Positions 8,532 to 17,617 of a stretch of DNA of 64,000 nucleotides are shown piece by piece. The DNA lies in NCBI RefSeq assembly GCF_020731355.1, contig NZ_JAJFZK010000004.1:298413-362412 (forward strand), written 5' to 3'. The first letter of the stretch is position 1. Every line of letters starts with the position of its first letter. Source of the stretch: Bacillus sp. REN16. Lineage in GTDB: Bacteria; Bacillota; Bacilli; Bacillales; Bacillaceae_L. The translations under genes were made by a program, and so were the position numbers. The notes beneath the pieces are model-generated. The model was not told where the DNA came from. It saw only the letters and a program-made list of their open reading frames with translations, and did no database searches.

Positions 8532-10166
8532 GTGGAATTAGACGTTCAGAGTATGATATTTCAGTTTATAGGTGGTCTCGGTATCTTTCTTTTTGGTATC
8601 AAGTATATGGGGGATGGCCTGCAAAAGTCCGCGGGTGATAAACTGAGGGATATTTTAGATAAGTTTACAACCAATCCATTCATGGGTGTTCTTGCAGGTG
8701 TTTTTGTAACATGTTTAATCCAAAGCAGTTCGGGAACAACAGTTATCGTCGTAGGGCTGGTTAGTGCTGGTTTTATGACTTTACGACAAGCAATCGGTGT
8801 TATCATGGGAGCAAATATCGGAACAACAATTACCGCATTCATTATTGGTATTAAAATTTCCGATTACGCACTCCCAATTATCGCTGTCGGGGCAATATTA
8901 CTATTTTTCTTTAAAAATAAGAGGGTACATAATTTTGGACAAATTGTCTTTGGGTTCGGATCACTTTTCTTAGGTTTAGAGTTAATGGGAGATGGAATGA
9001 AACCTCTCCGTACCCTAGAAACATTCCATGATTTAACTGTTAGTATGAGTTCAAGCCCTATTTTAGGAGTTGTTATAGGTACAGTATTTACTGTCGTTGT
9101 ACAAAGTTCGAGTGCTACAATTGGAATATTACAGGGATTATTCGGTGAAGGTTTATTGGAACTTAAGGCGGCTATTCCAGTTTTATTTGGGGATAATATC
9201 GGAACAACCATTACTGCTGTATTGGCCTCAATTGGAGCATCTGTTGCAGCTAAACGAGCAGCGTTTACACATGTTCTCTTTAATATTATTGGATCAATAC
9301 TTTTTTTGTTGTTCCTTGGACCGTTTACAAAGTTAATAGGATATTTACAAACGACATTACATTTAAATCCTGAAATGACAATTGCATTTGCTCATGGTAC
9401 GTTTAATGTGACAAATACAATAATTCAGTTCCCATTCATTGCCGTTTTAGCATTTATTGTAACAAAGCTAATTCCTGGTGAAGATTCGATTATTGAATAT
9501 AAGGCGAAACACTTAGACCCTGTTTTTATTCAACAATCACCAGCTATTGCATTAGGTCAGGCAAGAGAAGAAGTTGTTCGAATGGGTGAATTTGCTGTTA
9601 AAGGGCTAGAAGAATCCAACACCTATCTTAATCAAAAATCGCAGAAGTTTTCGGATACTGCACTACAAATTGAAGATGCGATTAATAATCTTGATAAAAA
9701 AATTACGGATTATTTAGTGAAAATTTCATCAAGATCGCTTTCACCTCAAGAATCTGCACTACACTCATTGCTTGTAAACTCTTGCCGTGACATCGAAAGA
9801 ATTGGGGATCACTTCGAAAACGTTGTGGAATTGGTTGACTATCAAATTTCAAACAAAGTGAAGTTAACCGAAGGGGCCATGGAAGATTTAAATGAAATGT
9901 TTAAATTAACTACTGATACTGTAAGTGAGGCCATTCAATGCCTTCAGAAGAATGATCGTACTGTTGCAATAGATGTCGTCAAACAAGAGGAAAAAATCGA
10001 TTCGATGGAGCGTTCATTACGAAAAAAACATATTCTACGTTTAACTGAAGGAAAATGCAGTGGTCAAGCAGGTATCGTATTTGTTGACATTATTAGTAAT
10101 TTAGAGCGAATCGGCGACCACGCTGTAAATATTGCTGAAGCCGTTCTAGGCGAAACACATCTTTAA
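8532..10166 (+). CDS. Na/Pi cotransporter family protein with PhoU-like tail
   Basis: A 544-residue protein. Residues 1-310 are membrane-embedded with the duplicated QSSSGTTVIVVG / QSSSATIGILQG motifs and the paired GANIGTTITA / GDNIGTTITA motifs that define the SLC34/NptA-type sodium-phosphate symporter family. Residues about 350-540 form a cytoplasmic all-helical PhoU-like domain (NSCRDIERIGDHFENVVEL and NLERIGDHAVNIAEAV). GTG start at 8532 after ATAGGAG. Family members carry phosphate or related anions; substrate here is inferred. It is not part of the pst operon 6 kb away, although both have PhoU elements. It ends in a strong terminator before yqgC. Confidence 0.85.
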   Translation: MELDVQSMIFQFIGGLGIFLFGIKYMGDGLQKSAGDKLRDILDKFTTNPFMGVLAGVFVTCLIQSSSGTTVIVVGLVSAGFMTLRQAIGVIMGANIGTTITAFIIGIKISDYALPIIAVGAILLFFFKNKRVHNFGQIVFGFGSLFLGLELMGDGMKPLRTLETFHDLTVSMSSSPILGVVIGTVFTVVVQSSSATIGILQGLFGEGLLELKAAIPVLFGDNIGTTITAVLASIGASVAAKRAAFTHVLFNIIGSILFLLFLGPFTKLIGYLQTTLHLNPEMTIAFAHGTFNVTNTIIQFPFIAVLAFIVTKLIPGEDSIIEYKAKHLDPVFIQQSPAIALGQAREEVVRMGEFAVKGLEESNTYLNQKSQKFSDTALQIEDAINNLDKKITDYLVKISSRSLSPQESALHSLLVNSCRDIERIGDHFENVVELVDYQISNKVKLTEGAMEDLNEMFKLTTDTVSEAIQCLQKNDRTVAIDVVKQEEKIDSMERSLRKKHILRLTEGKCSGQAGIVFVDIISNLERIGDHAVNIAEAVLGETHL

Positions 10167-10180
10167 TATTCTAAAACATG

Positions 10181-10217
10181 AAATACAAGGCAAATTTCAA
10201 TGCCTTGTATTTTTTTG
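10181..10217 (+). terminator. Terminator after the Na/Pi cotransporter gene
   Basis: A perfect stem AAATACAAGGC / GCCTTGTATTT is followed by seven T. Confidence 0.9.
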
Positions 10218-10233
10218 AAGGGAGGTAAGCAAA

Positions 10234-10716
10234 ATGGGATTACTAATGTGGGCGATCATCATTGTATTGTTTGTAATCGCTTTTGTAGGACTGGTATATC
10301 CAATCATTCCAAGTGTACTGTTTATTGCTGGCGGTTTTTTGGTTTATGGTTTTTTTCAAGGCTTTGATTCATTCACAATATGGTTCTGGTTAATTGAGGG
10401 GTTGTTTCTGCTTCTATTATTGGGGGCGGATTATGCAACCAATTTACTAGGTGTTAAAAAGTATGGCGGTAGTAAGGCTGCTGTGTGGGGAAGTACGATC
10501 GGACTTTTAGTTGGACCATTTGTGATACCGGTTTTTGGTATAATCATCGGCCCATTCCTTGGAGCATTTCTAGCAGAATTACTCGTACATAAAAAGGATC
10601 TAAAGAATGCTTTTAAAAGCGGTATTGGGTCTCTCATTGGTTTTCTAAGTGGCGTTCTAGCAAAAGGAGTCATTCAAGCCATCATGATTATCTATTTTTT
10701 CATTGTCGTGTTTTAG
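10234..10716 (+). CDS. yqgC: DUF456 family membrane protein YqgC
   Basis: A 160-residue very hydrophobic protein, with Gly-rich membrane segments and a central [27 protein letters not shown] motif (split here: [12 protein letters not shown], then [10 protein letters not shown]) diagnostic of DUF456, plus [12 protein letters not shown]. Function unknown. ATG after GAAGGGAGGTAAGCAAA. Directly upstream of sodA, as in B. subtilis, but sodA has its own promoter. Confidence 0.85.
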   Translation: MGLLMWAIIIVLFVIAFVGLVYPIIPSVLFIAGGFLVYGFFQGFDSFTIWFWLIEGLFLLLLLGADYATNLLGVKKYGGSKAAVWGSTIGLLVGPFVIPVFGIIIGPFLGAFLAELLVHKKDLKNAFKSGIGSLIGFLSGVLAKGVIQAIMIIYFFIVVF

Positions 10717-10786
10717 TATAAATTTTTCGTTTCAAGGGAACTTTAAATCTGGTGTTGTGTACTAATCAAATAGTAAAGCATTTTAT

Positions 10787-10815
10787 TTGAAAGATTATAC
10801 TTATTTTGGTAATCT
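10787..10815 (+). promoter_or_regulatory. Candidate sigma-A promoter of sodA
   Basis: TTGAAA (10787-10792), a 17-bp spacer and TAATCT (10810-10815). Transcription would begin near 10822, just upstream of the palindrome at 10832-10851. Confidence 0.55.
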
Positions 10816-10831
10816 AACAAGTGAGGGCTAA

Positions 10832-10851
10832 TGAAAACGAATTCGTTTTCA
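10832..10851. promoter_or_regulatory. Perfect 20-bp palindrome in the sodA leader
   Basis: TGAAAACGAATTCGTTTTCA is its own reverse complement, falling about 10-30 bases after the predicted transcription start and 40 bases before the sodA ATG. It could be an operator or an RNA hairpin. The half-sites resemble catabolite (cre) half-sites, but the spacing is six bases too long. Confidence 0.5.
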
Positions 10852-10890
10852 AAAGGTTCAAATATTACATATACTTTAGGAGGAATAAAC

Positions 10891-11499
10891 ATGGCATACG
10901 AACTACCACAATTACCTTATGCTTATGATGCATTAGAACCACACATTGACAAAGAAACAATGAACATTCACCACACTAAGCACCACAACACATATATTAC
11001 AAACGTAAACAATGCGATTGCTGGCAAAGCTGATTTAGAAAGCAAATCAGTTGAAGAATTAGTGTCTAATCTTGATGCTGTTCCAGAAGATATTCGTACA
11101 GCAGTAAGAAACAATGGTGGTGGACATGCAAACCACAGCCTATTCTGGACAATTCTTTCTCCAAACGGTGGCGGTGAGCCAACTGGTGAATTAGCTGATG
11201 CAATCAACAGCAAATTCGGAAGTTTAGATGCATTCAAAGCCGAGTTTACAAAAGCAGCTACAACTCGTTTTGGTTCTGGTTGGGCTTGGTTAGTTGTTAA
11301 CAACGGTGAGCTTGAAGTAACAAGCACTCCAAACCAAGACTCTCCATTAATGGAAGGCAAAACTCCAATTCTTGGTCTTGATGTTTGGGAGCATGCTTAC
11401 TACCTAAACTATCAAAACCGTCGTCCTGATTACATTTCTGCATTCTTCAATGTAGTAAATTGGGAAGAAGTAGCAAACCGTTACAACGCTGCAAAATAA
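10891..11499 (+). CDS. sodA: Manganese superoxide dismutase
   Basis: A 202-residue enzyme that converts superoxide to peroxide and oxygen in the cytoplasm. It begins [20 protein letters not shown] and has metal ligands in [12 protein letters not shown] (His), GHANHSLFW (His) and [19 protein letters not shown] (Asp and His). The ATG at 10891 follows AGGAGGAATAAAC; an in-frame upstream ATG at 10831 is part of the palindrome and is not a plausible start. Codon use is markedly biased, as for a highly expressed gene. Mn preference is inferred from family and genus. Confidence 0.97.
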   Translation: MAYELPQLPYAYDALEPHIDKETMNIHHTKHHNTYITNVNNAIAGKADLESKSVEELVSNLDAVPEDIRTAVRNNGGGHANHSLFWTILSPNGGGEPTGELADAINSKFGSLDAFKAEFTKAATTRFGSGWAWLVVNNGELEVTSTPNQDSPLMEGKTPILGLDVWEHAYYLNYQNRRPDYISAFFNVVNWEEVANRYNAAK

Positions 11500-11524
11500 A
11501 TAATGTGGGCTAAAGCCTTAGGTG

Positions 11525-11555
11525 AAAACCAGTGGATTCTTCCACTGGTTTTTTT
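11525..11555 (+). terminator. sodA terminator
   Basis: AAAACCAGTGGA / TCCACTGGTTTT with a four-base loop, followed by more T. Confidence 0.9.
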
Positions 11556-11600
11556 GTATGCATAGACTCAGAGCTGCTTTCTACTGATCTTGATCTTATT

Positions 11601-12592
11601 ATGTGCCGGAATCGTGCCCGATTGTCGAAGGGAAATCCCAAAAGGGTAACGCAAGGGCCGGAATCGTGCCCGATTGCCGAAGGGAAATCCCCAAAGGGTA
11701 ACGCAAGGGCCGGAATCGTGCCCGATTGCCGAAGGGAAATCCCCAAAGGGTAACGCAAGGGCCGGAATCGTGCCCGATTGTCGAAGGGAAATCCCAAAAG
11801 GGTAACGCAAGGGCCGGAATCGTGCCCGATTGCCGAAGGGAAATCCCCAAAGGGTAACGCAAGGGCCGGAATCGTGCCCGATTGCCGAAGGGAAATCCCC
11901 AAAGGGTAACGCAAGGGCCGGAATCGTGCCCGATTGTCGAAGGGAAATCCCCAAAGGGTAACGCAAGGGCCGGAATCGTGCCCGATTGCCGAAGGGAAAT
12001 CCCCAAAGGGTAACGCAAGGGCCGGAATCGTGCCCGATTGTCGAAGGGAAATCCCAAAAGGGTAACGCAAGGGCCGGAATCGTGCCCGATTGCCGAAGGG
12101 AAATCCCCAAAGGGTAACGCAAGGGCCGGAATCGTGCCCGATTGCCGAAGGGAAATCCCCAAAGGGTAACGCAAGGGCCGGAATCGTGCCCGATTGTCGA
12201 AGGGAAATCCCAAAAGGGTAACGCAAGGGCCGGAATCGTGCCCGATTGTCGAAGGTAAATCCCAAAAGGGTAACGTAAGTTCCGGAATCGTGTCCGATTG
12301 TCAAAGGTAAATCCCCAAAGGGTAACGCAAGGGCCGGAATCGTGTCCGATTGTCAAAGGTAAATCCCAAAAGGGTAACGCAAGGGCCGGAATCGTGCCCG
12401 ATTGTCGAAGGGAAATCCCAAAAGGGTAACGCAAGGGCCGGAATCGTGCCCGATTGCCGAAGAGAAATCCCCAAAGGGTAACGCAAAGGCCGGAATCGTG
12501 TCCGATTGTTGGAAAAGAAATCCCAAAAGGGAAACGCAAGGGCCGGAATCGTGCCCGATTGCCAAAAAGAAATAAAAAATGGTAACTTTGTT
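11601..12592. repeat. Minisatellite of about nineteen 52-bp units
   Basis: CCGGAATCG recurs every 52 bases from 11606 through 12490, then at 12543 after one extra base. Each unit holds AATCG-TGCC-CGATT, a short inverted repeat, and GGGAAATCCC-type dyads. Two main variants alternate: A (GTCGAAGG with TCCCAAAAG) and B (GCCGAAGG with TCCCCAAAG), mostly in the order A-B-B, giving a 156-bp higher-order repeat. Units at the right end are diverged, those in the middle near-identical. All three minus-strand frames stay open across it because the unit lacks stops; no ribosome site or family suggests coding. There are no unique spacers, so it is not a CRISPR array. Confidence 0.95.
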
Positions 12593-12593
12593 T

Positions 12594-12730
12594 CCGCAAA
12601 CCCAAGTTATCGGTATATCATCTTATCGCAAAACGATAAATGGTATACCGCAAACTCCATAGAGGTATATCATCGAGCCATAATTCAAATAATGATATAC
12701 AGCAAATGGGGTAAAGGGTATATCACTATG
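12594..12730. repeat. Second, diverged 52/53-bp hairpin repeat set
   Basis: GGTATATCA occurs at 12612, 12664 and 12717, spaced 52 and 53 bases. The first unit folds as GGTATA ... TATACC enclosing TTATCG-CAAAA-CGATAA. The second has GTATATCAT ... ATGATATAC. It is AT-rich and differs in sequence from the adjacent GC-rich array while keeping the same period. Confidence 0.65.
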
Positions 12731-12808
12731 CAACTTTGGCTTTTCTTTGTATATCTCCATTTTTTTATCGCACAATAATGAGTGTAGTTAAAAAAGGGGA
12801 GTCAGCAA

Positions 12809-14095
12809 ATGTTTCGTTTTCAAAAGGTACTCGGTGATGTACCCATACACAGGGATTTAATTTTGTTACTGGTCATTGGTGGTTTATATGCACTAAGTAT
12901 CGCTTTATCAAACACATTTGTGAATGTGTACTTATGGAAGCAGTCAGGTGATTTTAAAGATCTAGGCTTATATAATTTAGCAGTCGTCGTTTTACAACCA
13001 TTAACCTTTATCCTTGCGGGAAGATGGGCAAAAAAAATAGATAGAGTGATCGTACTACGGCTTGGAGTTTCATTCTTAGCCATTTTTTATATCACCGTTT
13101 TATGGATAGGTGAAAGTGCTTCACACTATTTATTGCTTTTAGGAGCACTGCTTGGGATTGGCTATGGTTTTTACTGGCTAGCCTTTAATGTCTTAACCTT
13201 TGAGATTACAGAGCCTGAAACACGTGATTTTTTCAACGGCTTTTTGGGGCTGCTTGGTTCCTTTGCGGGGATGCTAGGTCCAATTGCAGCGGGAATCATC
13301 ATTTCTTCAATGGCGAGTTTTACCGGATACACCGTTATTTTCGGAATTTCTTTAGGGTTATTTATCGGTGCTGTTGTGCTTAGCTTTTTCTTAAAAAGGC
13401 GAAGTGCTGAAGGGGACTTTTTATTTAGGCGAATTCTTTCAGAACGAAAAAACAATTCAAATTGGAAGGGTATCCTCCATGCTCACTTTTTTCAAGGTAT
13501 TCGTGAAGGGACCTTTGTATTTGTCATCTCGGTGTTTGTATTTGTTGCAACTGGCAGCGAGTTGGCCTTAGGGAAATTTGGTTTAATCAATTCAGCCGTA
13601 TCCTTTTTGTTTTATTTTTTAGCAACGAGGTTAATCAAAAAGAAAATGCGCAAAAAGGCAATTCTTGTCGGTGGTTTAATGGTGTATCTGGCTATATTTG
13701 CGATTCTTTTTGATGTAAATTATACAAGGCTGATTTTATATGGTGTCATTATTGGAGTTGGTTACCCAATTTTGCTTGTTCCGTACAACTCCTTAACCTA
13801 TGATGTGATTGGAAAAGGATGGAATTCAAAAGAGATGAGGATCGAATATATAGTCGTTAGGGAACTTTTTCTTAATCTCGGCAGGATTCTATCAATTATA
13901 TTGTTCCTGATCGCTGTCACATTTTTTGATGAAAAACAAAGTATTCCTATTCTTCTGGCCATTGTCGGTGCTGGGCATTTACTTCTTTATTTTCCGGTTA
14001 GGCGTATTGAAATACCCAATGCCACTGGTGAAGTTCAATCAAAATCTGCCGCAAACCGTAAACTAATTGAAGGTGAAGGCGGTTCAACTGCTTAA
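12809..14095 (+). CDS. yqgE: MFS transporter (YqgE-like)
   Basis: A 428-residue major facilitator with about twelve membrane segments: two blocks of six around a basic loop (residues about 195-220, FLKRRSAEGDFLFRRILSERK). N-terminal features include LVIGGLYALSIALSNTFVNVYLW and a GRWAKKIDR loop of motif-A type after segment 2. Length and location between sodA and pbpA match B. subtilis YqgE (about 430 residues, substrate unknown). ATG after AAAAAAGGGGAGTCAGCAA. No ligand can be proposed. Confidence 0.82.
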   Translation: MFRFQKVLGDVPIHRDLILLLVIGGLYALSIALSNTFVNVYLWKQSGDFKDLGLYNLAVVVLQPLTFILAGRWAKKIDRVIVLRLGVSFLAIFYITVLWIGESASHYLLLLGALLGIGYGFYWLAFNVLTFEITEPETRDFFNGFLGLLGSFAGMLGPIAAGIIISSMASFTGYTVIFGISLGLFIGAVVLSFFLKRRSAEGDFLFRRILSERKNNSNWKGILHAHFFQGIREGTFVFVISVFVFVATGSELALGKFGLINSAVSFLFYFLATRLIKKKMRKKAILVGGLMVYLAIFAILFDVNYTRLILYGVIIGVGYPILLVPYNSLTYDVIGKGWNSKEMRIEYIVVRELFLNLGRILSIILFLIAVTFFDEKQSIPILLAIVGAGHLLLYFPVRRIEIPNATGEVQSKSAANRKLIEGEGGSTA

Positions 14096-14149
14096 ACCCA
14101 GATTTTTATCGTAGAAAAAAGTGTAAGTTTCTTTTACAATAGAAGATAA

Positions 14150-14176
14150 GGCACCTAGCCTGGCTAGGTGTCTTTT
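14150..14176 (+). terminator. Terminator after yqgE
   Basis: GGCACCTAGC-CTG-GCTAGGTGTC followed by TTTTT. Confidence 0.85.
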
Positions 14177-14238
14177 TAATTCATAAGAAGTTAGCACTAT
14201 GATAAAATTAATAATAGGCAAATAAATAAAGGTAGTTG

Positions 14239-16338
14239 ATGTTAATGATTAAAAAGAAAAAGTCACATGTTCCCTTTCGTTTAAATATGCTATTTTTTGC
14301 TGTCTTTTTACTTTTTTCAGCGCTGATTTTACGGCTTGGGGTTGTGCAAATTGTTCACGGTGAGAAATTTCAAAAGGAAGTAGATAAGACAGAAGACAAA
14401 ATCGTTAATCTTCCTGTTCCAAGGGGAAAGATTTATGATAAAAATGGGAATGTTATCGTGGATAATCAGGCGCTAAACGCAATCACATATACACGTGCTC
14501 AAGGAACAAAGCAGGAAGATGTGTTAGAAATTGCAGAAACTCTTGCGAAGTTAATTGAGATGAAACCTGACAAAGTAACAGAACGAGACCTAAAAGATTT
14601 TTGGATGCTAGAAAATCCTGAAAAGGCTAAAGCGCTTGTTACTGATGAAGAGTTGCAGAAAGAGCAAGATGGCGATTTATCAAGTAAGGATATTTACAAA
14701 CTGCAAATCGAACGGATTACGGAAGAAGACCTTAATCAAATAACTGAATCAGAGCTAGAGGTAGCGGCTATTTTCCGCGAAATGACAAAAGGCTATGCAC
14801 TAGTCCCGCAAATTGTAAAAAATGAAAATGTAACACCAGAGGAATATGCGGTCGTTAGTGAAAATCTAGAACATTTACCAGGTGTGAATACAACAACTGA
14901 TTGGATTCGTGACTATAAATTTGATAATACTTTAAAAACAATTCTCGGACGAATTTCTGATACAGATGAAGGACTGCCGGGCGAGAAACTGGATTATTAT
15001 TTAGCTCGTGGATATAACCTAAATGATCGTGTTGGTTTAAGCTATTTAGAAGCACAATATGAATCAGTATTACATGGCCAAAAAGCCAAAGTTAAAAATG
15101 TAATCAAAGGTAACGCTGTCCAAGAAACAATAATGATTTCAGAAGGACAAAGAGGCAGTGACCTAGTCCTCACGATTGATATGGAGCTGCAGCAGGCGGT
15201 TGAACAAATTATTGAAGAACAAATGCTGGTTCATAAGCAAAATAGGAATACGCAATATCTTGACCGCACATTTGTCGTCATGATGGATCCCAAAACAGGT
15301 GAAATATTAAGTATGGCTGGAAAGTTATACGACAAAGGCAAATTCCAGGATTATGCGCTTGGTACCATGAATGCCGCTTATGAAATGGGGTCCACTGTCA
15401 AAGGCGCGACCATGTTAACTGGTTATGATACAGGGGTAATTGATATTGGTTCGATGTACTACGATGCACCCATAAAAATTAAAGGAACGGAAACAAAGGC
15501 ATCTTGGAAAAACCTAGGCCCAACAAACGACCTTAAAGCACTCGAAATGTCATCAAACGTCTATATGTTTAGAACATTTCTTGATTTAGCAGGTGGACAT
15601 TATGTCTATAACCAATCGATTTCGATTGATTATGATGCTTTTCGTACGGCTAGAAACTATTTCAGTCAATTTGGTTTAGGAGTGAAGACAGGAATTGATT
15701 TACCAGGTGAGGGTTCGGGTTATACTGGCCCATCATTCGGCCCAGGTTTGCTAATGGACTTAGCGATTGGACAATATGACACTTATACAACCTTACAATT
15801 AGCACAATATGTGTCAACGATTGCGAATGACGGATATCGAATGCAGCCGAAGATTGTAAGGGAAATTCATCAACCAACGATGGAGGAGAATGAATTAGGT
15901 CCGATCCAAAAGCCATTTGAACCTACTGTTCTAAATAAAGTCGAGATCGACCAGAAATATTTCAATCGGGTTCAGCAGGGGTTTAAATTAGTTTTTCAAG
16001 GCGGAAATGGGACTGCCCGCAGTGCATTTGCTGGTAAACCTTATAATGCTGCTGGAAAAACTGGTACAGCCCAGTCATTTATCCATGGTATTGAAGTTGT
16101 TAATAGTACACTTGTTGGATATGCACCATTTGACAATCCAGAAGTGGCATTTGCTGTAGTCATTCCATACGCTTATTATGGTAACACATCACATAACATG
16201 AACCTTAGTGTTGGAGCAGCCATTTTGGACAAATATTTTGAGCTAAAAGAAAAGAGAGCTGCTCAGCCACAACAAACGGAGACACCAAATGCAGGTGCAC
16301 AGCAGGACACAACTGAAGATGAAGCAGAAACTGAATGA
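14239..16338 (+). CDS. pbpA: Penicillin-binding protein 2A-type transpeptidase PbpA (class B PBP)
   Basis: A 699-residue cell-wall transpeptidase: short basic N-terminus, one membrane anchor (LNMLFFAVFLLFSALILRLG, about residues 14-34), a PBP dimerisation domain containing LPVPRGKIYDKNGNVI, then the transpeptidase domain. Active-site motifs are visible: STVK (in MGSTVKGATML), SSN (in EMSSNVYMF) and KTGT (in GKTGTAQSF). The C-terminal tail is Gln/Glu/Thr-rich. B. subtilis PbpA and PbpH are the pair that build the lateral wall of rods and the outgrowing spore. ATG 14239 is six bases after AAAGG; ATG 14245 is an alternative. Terminator follows. Confidence 0.93.
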   Translation: MLMIKKKKSHVPFRLNMLFFAVFLLFSALILRLGVVQIVHGEKFQKEVDKTEDKIVNLPVPRGKIYDKNGNVIVDNQALNAITYTRAQGTKQEDVLEIAETLAKLIEMKPDKVTERDLKDFWMLENPEKAKALVTDEELQKEQDGDLSSKDIYKLQIERITEEDLNQITESELEVAAIFREMTKGYALVPQIVKNENVTPEEYAVVSENLEHLPGVNTTTDWIRDYKFDNTLKTILGRISDTDEGLPGEKLDYYLARGYNLNDRVGLSYLEAQYESVLHGQKAKVKNVIKGNAVQETIMISEGQRGSDLVLTIDMELQQAVEQIIEEQMLVHKQNRNTQYLDRTFVVMMDPKTGEILSMAGKLYDKGKFQDYALGTMNAAYEMGSTVKGATMLTGYDTGVIDIGSMYYDAPIKIKGTETKASWKNLGPTNDLKALEMSSNVYMFRTFLDLAGGHYVYNQSISIDYDAFRTARNYFSQFGLGVKTGIDLPGEGSGYTGPSFGPGLLMDLAIGQYDTYTTLQLAQYVSTIANDGYRMQPKIVREIHQPTMEENELGPIQKPFEPTVLNKVEIDQKYFNRVQQGFKLVFQGGNGTARSAFAGKPYNAAGKTGTAQSFIHGIEVVNSTLVGYAPFDNPEVAFAVVIPYAYYGNTSHNMNLSVGAAILDKYFELKEKRAAQPQQTETPNAGAQQDTTEDEAETE

Positions 16339-16343
16339 TAAAA

Positions 16344-16377
16344 GAAAAGCCTAACGAATTTTCGTTAGGCTTTTTTC
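16344..16377 (+). terminator. pbpA terminator
   Basis: AAAAGCCTAACGA / TCGTTAGGCTTTT followed by T. Confidence 0.92.
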
Positions 16378-16425
16378 TATGTCAAAAATGAATCAGGCAT
16401 CGACAAAAAAGGGGTATATTCATCA

Positions 16426-16464
16426 TTATATTCAAATTTACAAAACCTTTACATTTAATTCATA
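16426..16464 (+). promoter_or_regulatory. Pho box (PhoP binding repeats) upstream of pstS
   Basis: Four TT(A/T/C)ACA-like hexamers at exact 11-bp spacing: TTATAT (16426), TTTACA (16437), TTTACA (16448) and TTCATA (16459). This is the arrangement of direct repeats known for Bacillus PhoP. A TATTCT/TAATAC -10 candidate lies at 16485-16495. The operon should be induced by phosphate starvation through PhoPR. Confidence 0.8.
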
Positions 16465-16541
16465 CGAGATTAATAGAATCGGATTATTCTAATACTGTAA
16501 GACAAAGCAAAACAAACTCACTCTTAGGGGGAATACAAGAA

Positions 16542-17525
16542 ATGAAGCAAATTAAGTTAATAGGTTTAGCAATAATCACATTTGCACTGCTTGTATTAGC
16601 AGCATGTGGAGGAAATGACAGCAGCACGAAGGAAGAAGAACCGCAAACGGGAAGCGAAACTGAAAGTGCTGAATTAGAAGGCAGTGTAGTAATTGATGGG
16701 TCTGGTACAGTATTTCCTTTCATGTCTAAGATGGCTGAAAATTATATGTTAAATGAGCAAGAAAATGTATCGGTTGAGGTGAGCCGCGCTGGAACAAGTG
16801 CTGGATTTAAAAAATTCTTAGTTGAAGATGGCGGAACTGATTTTAATGATGCGTCACGCCAAATCAAAGACGAAGAAGCAGCAACAGCTAAGGAACTTGG
16901 GATTGAAGTGAAAGAATTAAAGGTTGCACTTGACGGATTAACGTTTGTTGTGAATCCAGAAAACGATTGGGCAGAAGAGCTTACACAGCAAGAAGTTATT
17001 GATATTTTCTTAGCAAGTGCTGGTAAGAAAAATTGGTCTGATGTACGTTCCGATTTTCCAAATGAGCCAATTAAAACATATGGTCCTAATGAAAACCACG
17101 GTACGTATGAATTCTTCTGGGAAAGCATTTTAGATGAGCAAGATCTTGTAGCTGAAGCAAGTTTACAACAAGAATATTCAACATTAGTAGACCTAGTTTC
17201 AAAAGATAAAAATGCAATTGCTTTCTTTGGATATGGTTATGCTGCAAGCAACAAAGAAAAAGTAAAAATTGTAAAAATTGACTTTGGTAACGGTCCGGTA
17301 GAACCGAGTACAGAAACAATCAGTGAAGATGGTGATTACGCGCCATTTACTAGACCAGTATTTACGTACCTAAATGTTAATATGGCGAAGGAAAAGGCAC
17401 AAGTATTAGACTATGCAATCTATACGATGGAAAATGCAGCTGAAATAGCAGCAGAAACTGGATTTGCTCCACTTCCAGAAGATGTATTACAAAAGACGGT
17501 TGGAGAATTAGAAGCTTTAAAATAG
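16542..17525 (+). CDS. pstS: Phosphate ABC transporter substrate-binding lipoprotein PstS
   Basis: A 327-residue phosphate-binding lipoprotein on the outer membrane face. The signal sequence ends in the lipobox LAAC (Cys about residue 21), followed by an acidic linker. Family phosphate-binding blocks are VIDGSGTVFPFMSKM, RAGTSAGFKKFL, DFNDASRQIKDEE and NENHGTYEFFW. ATG after TTAGGGGGAATACAAGA. First gene of pstSCAB-phoU under the Pho box. A hairpin without T-tract after the stop may keep pstS message more abundant than the downstream genes. Confidence 0.96.
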   Translation: MKQIKLIGLAIITFALLVLAACGGNDSSTKEEEPQTGSETESAELEGSVVIDGSGTVFPFMSKMAENYMLNEQENVSVEVSRAGTSAGFKKFLVEDGGTDFNDASRQIKDEEAATAKELGIEVKELKVALDGLTFVVNPENDWAEELTQQEVIDIFLASAGKKNWSDVRSDFPNEPIKTYGPNENHGTYEFFWESILDEQDLVAEASLQQEYSTLVDLVSKDKNAIAFFGYGYAASNKEKVKIVKIDFGNGPVEPSTETISEDGDYAPFTRPVFTYLNVNMAKEKAQVLDYAIYTMENAAEIAAETGFAPLPEDVLQKTVGELEALK

Positions 17526-17536
17526 GTTTTCAAAAG

Positions 17537-17570
17537 TGAAGATGAGGGCATATTTTGGCTTTCATCTTCA
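17537..17570 (+). promoter_or_regulatory. Intra-operon hairpin between pstS and pstC
   Basis: TGAAGATGA (17537-17545) pairs with TCATCTTCA (17562-17570). No T-run follows (AACCC), so it is unlikely to be a full terminator; an mRNA processing or 3'-stabilising structure that raises PstS output over the membrane components is the likely role. Confidence 0.55.
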
Positions 17571-17617
17571 ACCCAATTTATAGATAGAAAAAATATTTGG
17601 CTTGAAGGGAGTTTATC

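Noticed and set aside
11601..12592. CRISPR array
   Set aside because: Units are contiguous and nearly identical over their full 52 bases; there are no unique spacers and no cas genes.
11510..12605. Minus-strand frames of 204-345 codons across the minisatellite
   Set aside because: They result from a repeat unit without stop codons. There is no ribosome site or known protein family, and three overlapping frames are equally open.
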